Assembly (NCBI GenBank): GCA_002694345.1
Contig: NZLV01000053.1
Coordinates: 1 to 9,335, forward strand
Direction of reading: 5' to 3'
Length of the DNA stretch: 9,335 bases
Origin: Maricaulis sp.
GTDB lineage: Bacteria > Pseudomonadota > Alphaproteobacteria > Caulobacterales > Maricaulaceae
Positions within the stretch are counted from its first letter, which is position 1. The number at the start of each line of letters is the position of its first letter. Positions 5,566 through 9,335 of the stretch are shown one piece after another. A program made the position numbers and the translations under genes. The notes below the pieces were generated by a model, which saw only the letters and a program-made list of their open reading frames with translations, was not told where the DNA came from and made no database searches.

Positions 5566-6548
5566 AGCCGCTCGACCAGGCCGGCCTTGATCTGCGGGAT
5601 CAGGCCGGGACCGTGATAGACCATCCCGGTATAGAGCTGCAGCGCATTGGCACCGGCGCGGATCTTGGCATAGGCCGCGTCCGCGCTGTCGATACCGCCC
5701 ACCCCTATAATGGCCAGATCCGGCCCGGCCGCACTTCGGAATTCGCGCACCAACTCGGTCGAACGCTGAAAGATCGGCGGACCGGACAGGCCGCCCGCCT
5801 CCCCCATCCGGGCGCTCTTCAGGCTCTCCGGACGCGTGATCGACGTATTGGAGACAATCACCCCGTCCAGCGCATGCCGGCGCACGGCCGCGACCATGTC
5901 AGCCGCCTCGCTATCCTCGATATCCGGGGCCACTTTGAGGAAGACCGGCGCTTCGTCGCGCACGGCGGCCACACGGGCCAGAAGATCATCCAGCGCGCCA
6001 GAGGCCTGCAGCGTGCGCAAGCCCGGCGTATTGGGAGAGGAAACATTGACGGTGAAGAAGCCTGCCAGCCCCTTGAGGTCCTTCAGGCACGCGACATAGT
6101 CGGCGATGCGATCCTCGCTATCCAGATTGGCGCCCAGATTGACACCCACCAGGCCGGGACGGCCGGCACGCGCCTGCAGCTGACGGCGGAACCGGCCCAG
6201 ACCCTTGTTTGGGAAGCCCATCCGGTTGATCACCGCTTCGTCTTCCTCGAGCCGAAAGATGCGCGGCCGCGGCTTGCCGGCCTGCGCGCGCGGGGTCACA
6301 GCCCCGCATTCCACAAAGCCGAACCCCATCGCCAGCAGGGCATCAGGCGCATCGGCATTCTTGTCGAACCCGGCGGCCAGACCGACCGGATTACTCAGAT
6401 CGATCCCCGCCAGCCGCGTCGCCAACACCGGCGCGTCCACCTGCGTGTCCTTGGGACCCAGGCCCGCTTTCAACCCCATCAGGGTGAGCGTGTGGGCCTG
6501 TTCCGGGTCGAGCCCGCGCAAAACACCGGTCGCCAAATCATGCAGCAT
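5517..6548 (-). CDS. pyrD: Dihydroorotate dehydrogenase (quinone), class 2
   Basis: A 343-residue flavoprotein that oxidises dihydroorotate to orotate in pyrimidine synthesis, passing electrons from FMN to membrane quinone. Motifs: an N-terminal amphipathic membrane/quinone-contact region (1-40), NPVGLAAGFDKN (53-64, K63 for FMN), NRMGF (108-112), GVNLGANLD (135-143), and NVSSPNTPGLR (168-178), whose S171 matches the class 2 catalytic base Ser175 of E. coli. KVAPDI has K205, and VSNTS, IGVGGI (281-286) and LYTGMVYHGP form the FMN-phosphate site. Ser at the base position and the N-terminal extension separate it from class 1 (Cys) enzymes. The start is set at ATG 6548 because it gives the normal N-terminus (MLHDLATGVLRGLDPEQAH), and it lies one base after the stop of the upstream DUF952 gene (TGA-C-ATG), implying coupling. 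Length is normal. The 3' end overlaps the MATE gene convergently. Confidence 0.96.
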   Translation of the reverse strand: MLHDLATGVLRGLDPEQAHTLTLMGLKAGLGPKDTQVDAPVLATRLAGIDLSNPVGLAAGFDKNADAPDALLAMGFGFVECGAVTPRAQAGKPRPRIFRLEEDEAVINRMGFPNKGLGRFRRQLQARAGRPGLVGVNLGANLDSEDRIADYVACLKDLKGLAGFFTVNVSSPNTPGLRTLQASGALDDLLARVAAVRDEAPVFLKVAPDIEDSEAADMVAAVRRHALDGVIVSNTSITRPESLKSARMGEAGGLSGPPIFQRSTELVREFRSAAGPDLAIIGVGGIDSADAAYAKIRAGANALQLYTGMVYHGPGLIPQIKAGLVERLQADGFASVSDAVGAG

Positions 6549-6549
6549 G

Positions 6550-6906
6550 TCAGTCGCGCTCCAGATCGGACGGCAGGACCCAGTCCCCGTCCTCATTGCG
6601 CCGGACGTGGCGCAAGCCCCGCACCGCGCTGGCCGGGATCTCGCCATAGACATGGGGGAATTTCTCCCCGCCCCGCGAGACTTCCCATTTCACCGTATCG
6701 CCCAGCGCGTCGAGATCGATCTCGACCAGGAGCAAGCGGTCATGGTCATTATAGTGTTTGACCAGCGTGCCCTCGACCTGCGGTGCCGCGGAGAGATGGA
6801 TGAAACCATCGGCCACATCATGCGGGTCACCGGCAAAGCGGCCCTCCATCATGGCGGCCGCCCAGCGTTCGGGATTGGCGAGTCGGAAGGCTTTTTTCGG
6901 GGGCAT
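6550..6906 (-). CDS. DUF952-family protein, upstream partner of pyrD
   Basis: A 118-residue soluble protein with the DUF952 hallmarks: ADGFIHLSAAPQV (32-44), hydrophobic strand RLLLVEIDLDAL (57-68), KWE (73-75) and GEKFPHVYGEIP (80-91). The invariant residues of the family (H in GFIHLS, W-E, P-H-x-Y-G) are all present, so the protein looks intact. The biochemical role is unknown; I recall the family being grouped with ADP-ribosyl-transferase-like folds, which is not verified here. It is the first gene of a two-gene operon, with its stop one base from the pyrD ATG; this pairing recurs in alphaproteobacteria as far as I remember. There is no good Shine-Dalgarno. TTGCCT (6941-6936), a 17-nt spacer, TAACCC (6918-6913) and 6 nt lead to the ATG, so the mRNA may be leaderless. 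Confidence 0.88.
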   Translation of the reverse strand: MPPKKAFRLANPERWAAAMMEGRFAGDPHDVADGFIHLSAAPQVEGTLVKHYNDHDRLLLVEIDLDALGDTVKWEVSRGGEKFPHVYGEIPASAVRGLRHVRRNEDGDWVLPSDLERD

Positions 6907-6912
6907 GACCCC

Positions 6913-6941
6913 GGGTTATCCCCGGTCGCCCTTGCAGGCAA
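6913..6941 (-). promoter_or_regulatory. Putative promoter of the DUF952-pyrD operon (leaderless type)
   Basis: On the minus strand, TTGCCT (6941-6936), a 17-nt spacer and TAACCC (6918-6913) stand 6 nt before the ATG at 6906. The spacing equals that before the MATE gene (TTGCCC, 17 nt, TAGGTG, 6 nt, ATG). The -35 hexamer overlaps a small palindrome CTTGC-AG-GCAAG (6931-6942), which could be a regulator site. Confidence 0.42.
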
Positions 6942-6987
6942 GCCGGTGAAACGCACGCGGACCGTTTTCCTACAACCTCCGCTCGCC

Positions 6988-6993
6988 TATGAT
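6988..6993 (+). promoter_or_regulatory. Putative -10 element of the S24-type regulator gene
   Basis: TATGAT differs from the sigma70 consensus TATAAT by one base and lies at -12 to -7 from the ATG at 7000, so transcription would begin at or next to the start codon. The expected -35 place (6965-6970, TTTTCC) is a poor match. Confidence 0.4.
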
Positions 6994-6999
6994 GAGAGC

Positions 7000-7623
7000 A
7001 TGTTCACGCACGAGCAAATCTGGCGCGGTATTGATCGCCTGGCAGCCCATGCCCAGACCAGCCCGTCCGGACTGGCCCGGCGGGCCGGCCTGGATTCCAC
7101 CACGTTCAACCCGTCCAAGCGCAGCTCCAAGGATGGCAGCAAGCCGCGCTGGCCCTCAACCGAGAGCCTCGCCAAGGCCTTGAGCGCCGCCCATATGGAC
7201 CTGGCCGGCTTTGTCGGCCTGATCACGGGCGAACCGGTGATGACCGGAGTGCAGGCGCGCGGCCTCAGCGAGGACACACCGGGTGCCTTTGATGCCGGCG
7301 GCCGCCCGTCCGGGGAAAGCTGGACGCGGATCGCCTTTCCCGGCCCCGGCGCGCAAAACGCCTACGCGCTGACGGTCGAGGATGACAGCATGCGCCCGGT
7401 CTATCGTCGCGGTGACCGCCTGATTGTGGCCCCCGACAGTCCGCTGCGCCCCGGAGACCGGGTCCTGGTCAAGCACCGCGCGACCGGGCTGGCCGCGTTT
7501 GAACTGGGTGAGCATGGGGTGAAACAGGTGGTGCTGCAGCCGCTGCGCGCCGACCAGCCGACCCAGAAGATCGCACTCAGCGAGATCGACTGGATCGCCC
7601 GCATCCTGTGGGCCAGCCAATAG
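7000..7623 (+). CDS. XRE-type HTH / S24 peptidase-like transcriptional regulator lacking the catalytic lysine
   Basis: A 207-residue protein of the alphaproteobacterial COG2932 type (phage-repressor-like). Residues about 5-75 hold a helix-turn-helix domain (SGLARRAGLDSTTFN, 23-37, then RWPSTESLAKAL). A linker with an Ala-Gly (A99-G100) leads to an S24/LexA-like domain (about 108-207) with EDDSMRPVYRRGDRLIV (S130 = catalytic Ser position) and GDRVLVK. In LexA and UmuD the catalytic Lys lies 37 residues after the Ser; here that position, 167, is Phe (AAFEL). Self-cleavage is therefore doubtful, and the domain may serve dimerisation or ligand sensing. The frame is open far upstream (to 6205), but that is antisense to pyrD and DUF952; ATG 7000 gives the family-typical MFTHEQIW start. 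It is divergent from DUF952-pyrD with 93 bp between. The C-terminus (WIARILWASQ) is family-typical. Targets are unknown. Confidence 0.87.
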   Translation: MFTHEQIWRGIDRLAAHAQTSPSGLARRAGLDSTTFNPSKRSSKDGSKPRWPSTESLAKALSAAHMDLAGFVGLITGEPVMTGVQARGLSEDTPGAFDAGGRPSGESWTRIAFPGPGAQNAYALTVEDDSMRPVYRRGDRLIVAPDSPLRPGDRVLVKHRATGLAAFELGEHGVKQVVLQPLRADQPTQKIALSEIDWIARILWASQ

Positions 7624-7695
7624 CCCTCCCCCGCGACCATTTGCACCTGGCAGGCCCGTCGGATCAGCCTAGTCTCGCGGGGACCAGGAGGTGTC

Positions 7696-9078
7696 ATGCC
7701 CGAGGCTTTTGAACCACCGCGTCCGCCCTATGCGAAATACTCCGCGCTCGGCAAGCTGCGCCTGTCGGACTATCTGACCTATTTCAAGGCGATGCGGCGC
7801 AATCCGCTGGAGGTCTGGGGCGAACACCATTTCTCCATCCGCATGGCGCCCTTCCGCTTTCTGGGCCGGTCCAACCTCCTGCTCTCCGACCCGGAAGGCA
7901 TCCACCACTGCTTCGTCACCCGGGCCGACAATTTCACCATGAACCCGCTGCGCCAGGCGGTGCTGAAACCCTTCTTGCGCGACGGGCTGCTGACAGCGGA
8001 GGGTGAGACCTGGAAAAAGGCCCGCAAGGCGGTCTCACCGGTCTTCACGCCGCGCAAGGTCAATGCGTTTGCTCCGCTGATCCGCCAGGTCTGCGAGGCG
8101 GCCACCGACCGCCTTGCCAAGAAGGACGGCCAGACCGAGCCCATGGCGCAATTCATGGTCGACCTGACCCTGGATGTGTTGATGGAGACGCTGTTTTCCG
8201 GCGATGAGGCGTTGGACAAGGCAGCCTTCACGCAGGGCATTCATGTCCTGCTGGAACTGAGCGGCGTGCCGCACCCGTTCGACCTTATCCATCTGCCCGG
8301 CTGGATCCCGCGCTTCGGTCAGGCCAAGGCCCGCCGGGTCATCGAGGATTTGCGCCGCCAGGTGACGCGTGTCGCCGTGGCCCGCCGGGCCCGGCCGTCG
8401 CCGGAGGAAGAAGGCCGCGCCGCCGACTTCCTGGACCTGCTGCTGGGGGCCGGGCTGGATGATGAGGCGGTGACGGACAATCTCCTCACCTTCCTGGCCG
8501 CCGGCCATGAGACCACGGCGCGCAGCCTGGCCTGGACGCTCTATCTGCTGTCGCGGGATGAGGAGACCCGCACCAAGCTGGAAGCGGAGATCGACGCCGC
8601 CCCATTGGACGAAACCGATCCGTCCGACTGGTCACGCCTCCTGCCCTGGACGGAAGCCGTCATCAAGGAAAGCCTGCGGCTCTACCCGTCTGCACCCATC
8701 CTGGCGCGCACCTCGAAGGAATGGGACCTGGTCTGCGGACTGCCCGTGCCCGGCGGGACCGATGTGGTGGTCGCCACCTGGCTGCTGCATCGCCAGCGCG
8801 ACATCTGGGACCAGCCCGATGCCTTCGTCCCGGAGCGTTTCCTGGGCGAAGCTGCCAAGAATATCCCGCGTGACGCCTACCTCCCCTTCGGGATCGGCCC
8901 CCGCGTCTGCATCGGGGCCCGCTTCGCCATGATGGAGATGGTGATCGTGCTGGCTTGCCTGCTCCGCAAGCTGCGCTTCGACTATGCCGAGGCGCGGGAC
9001 CCGCTGCCGGTCCTGAAGATCACGCTGCAGCCGGATACGGCAGTGGAGATGCGGGTGAATCTGCGGAGCCAGGCCTGA
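7696..9078 (+). CDS. Cytochrome P450 (soluble, CYP4/CYP102-like bacterial type)
   Basis: A 460-residue heme-thiolate monooxygenase with all core motifs: helix C WKKAR (W106, R110), I-helix oxygen-activation motif AGHETT (269-274), K-helix ExxR (E325-S-L-R328), PERF (379-382) and heme-binding FGIGPRVCIG (398-407) with C405 as iron ligand. The N-terminus (PRPPYAKY) has no membrane anchor, so it should be cytoplasmic or loosely membrane-bound. The style of the I and K helices resembles class II-like fatty-acid or terpenoid hydroxylases more than the classical soluble bacterial CYP101 group; substrate is not predictable. No ferredoxin or reductase gene is adjacent, so electrons must come from elsewhere. 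AGGAGGT (7686-7692) lies only 3-4 nt before the ATG, strong but tightly spaced. A compound inverted repeat begins two bases after the stop. Confidence 0.93.
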   Translation: MPEAFEPPRPPYAKYSALGKLRLSDYLTYFKAMRRNPLEVWGEHHFSIRMAPFRFLGRSNLLLSDPEGIHHCFVTRADNFTMNPLRQAVLKPFLRDGLLTAEGETWKKARKAVSPVFTPRKVNAFAPLIRQVCEAATDRLAKKDGQTEPMAQFMVDLTLDVLMETLFSGDEALDKAAFTQGIHVLLELSGVPHPFDLIHLPGWIPRFGQAKARRVIEDLRRQVTRVAVARRARPSPEEEGRAADFLDLLLGAGLDDEAVTDNLLTFLAAGHETTARSLAWTLYLLSRDEETRTKLEAEIDAAPLDETDPSDWSRLLPWTEAVIKESLRLYPSAPILARTSKEWDLVCGLPVPGGTDVVVATWLLHRQRDIWDQPDAFVPERFLGEAAKNIPRDAYLPFGIGPRVCIGARFAMMEMVIVLACLLRKLRFDYAEARDPLPVLKITLQPDTAVEMRVNLRSQA

Positions 9079-9079
9079 A

Positions 9080-9225
9080 CCTCCTCCCCCTTGATGGGGG
9101 AGGTGCCGGGCGAATGCCCGGCGGAGGGGGTGGGGGCGAGGTGTTTCCTGGAATTCCCTCCGGGATTCACCCCTTCCGTCTCGCCACTGCGTGGCGATCC
9201 ACCTTCCCCATCAAGGGGAAGGAGG
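9080..9225. repeat. Compound intergenic inverted repeat (two head-to-head copies of a double-hairpin unit)
   Basis: The left unit (from 9080) has hairpin CCTCCCCC-TTGAT-GGGGGAGG (9083-9103), then GCCGGGC-GAAT-GCCCGGC (9105-9122), then GGAGGGGGTG. The right unit, read on the minus strand from 9225, has the same plan: GGAAGGGG-type hairpin (9202-9222), TCGCCAC-TGC-GTGGCGA (9181-9197), then GGAAGGGGTG. Thus the outer hairpin and flanks are conserved while the second hairpin has different sequence but the same fold position. Near the exact centre is GGAATTCC (9150-9157). This resembles the CCTCCCCCTTGATGGGGGAGG repeats that I recall as dispersed in alphaproteobacterial intergenic regions (REP/MITE-like). 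It may also act as a bidirectional terminator between the P450 and the convergent XRE gene. Confidence 0.75.
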
Positions 9226-9240
9226 ACCGACGAGTGCTTT

Positions 9241-9335
9241 TCACTCCGCCTCCGGATACTGAAACACGTCTTCCAGTCCCACTTTGAAGACGCGGGCGAT
9301 CTTGAAGGCGACCTCCAGGGAGGGCGAGTACTTGC
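9241..9335 (-). CDS. Small XRE-family HTH regulator, C-terminal end (5' end outside window)
   Basis: Read on the minus strand, the frame from 9335 to the TGA at 9243-9241 encodes 30 complete residues before the stop: KYSPSLEVAFKIARVFKVGL and then EDVFQYPEAE. This is the typical C-terminus of compact (about 65-75 residue) XRE/Cro-type repressors related to YgzD/YozG, where YxPSLxLAfkIA..f...iEdvF forms the last helices of the HTH domain. These proteins bind DNA as dimers and are often single-domain repressors. The recognition helix lies upstream of the window. It faces the P450 gene convergently with the compound inverted repeat between them. Confidence 0.75.
   Translation of the reverse strand, partial: KYSPSLEVAFKIARVFKVGLEDVFQYPEAE

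Noticed and set aside
5274..6761. 495-codon plus-strand frame opposite pyrD and DUF952
   Set aside because: Arg/His/Pro-rich translation without domains; the opposite strand encodes intact pyrD and DUF952.
6205..6999. 265-codon N-terminal extension of the S24-type regulator frame
   Set aside because: The extension is antisense to pyrD and DUF952 and has no domain; the family-typical start is the ATG at 7000.
1..9335. CRISPR array, tRNA/rRNA genes, insertion sequence, toxin-antitoxin or phage-defence cassette
   Set aside because: I looked for regular direct repeats, transposase motifs and such gene pairs and found none. The only dispersed-type repeat is the one at 9080-9225.

Overview
The window looks like chromosomal core and near-core DNA from a GC-rich alphaproteobacterium. 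The likely group is the Caulobacterales/Hyphomonadaceae (Maricaulis-like). This is inferred from two UrcA-family secreted proteins, a DUF952-pyrD pair, a PaaI-type thioesterase pair, a COG2932-type S24 regulator and an intergenic CCTCCCCCTTGATGGGGGAGG-type repeat. I saw no rRNA, tRNA, CRISPR array, transposase, phage module or defence cassette.

Left part (1-2663, all + strand). The window opens in the C-terminal part of an MscS-family mechanosensitive channel, closed by a strong stem-loop. A two-helix membrane protein follows (441-761). Next is a degenerate receiver-domain protein (846-1679) that keeps the phospho-acceptor Asp but lacks the acidic pair and the conserved Lys. Two PaaI-like hotdog thioesterases follow, overlapping by ATGA (1747-2663).

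Middle part (2664-5565, + strand). Two small secreted UrcA-family proteins with the same C-X16-C spacing flank a DCC-family (DUF393) thiol-disulfide oxidoreductase-like protein. A MATE efflux transporter comes next; its 3' end overlaps that of the convergent pyrD gene.

Right part (5517-9335). pyrD (class 2, quinone-linked dihydroorotate dehydrogenase) and an upstream DUF952 gene form a two-gene minus-strand operon. Divergent from it is an HTH/S24-peptidase regulator in which the catalytic Lys position is Phe. A soluble cytochrome P450 follows, then a compound inverted repeat (9080-9225), and finally the C-terminal end of a small XRE-type repressor on the minus strand.

The genes do not form one pathway. 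The best-supported functional units are the thioesterase pair and DUF952-pyrD. The most unusual shared signal is the 5' architecture: five genes without a convincing Shine-Dalgarno each have a TA-starting, -10-like hexamer at exactly -12 to -7 from the ATG, as expected for leaderless mRNAs. I did not find a clear new multi-gene system.
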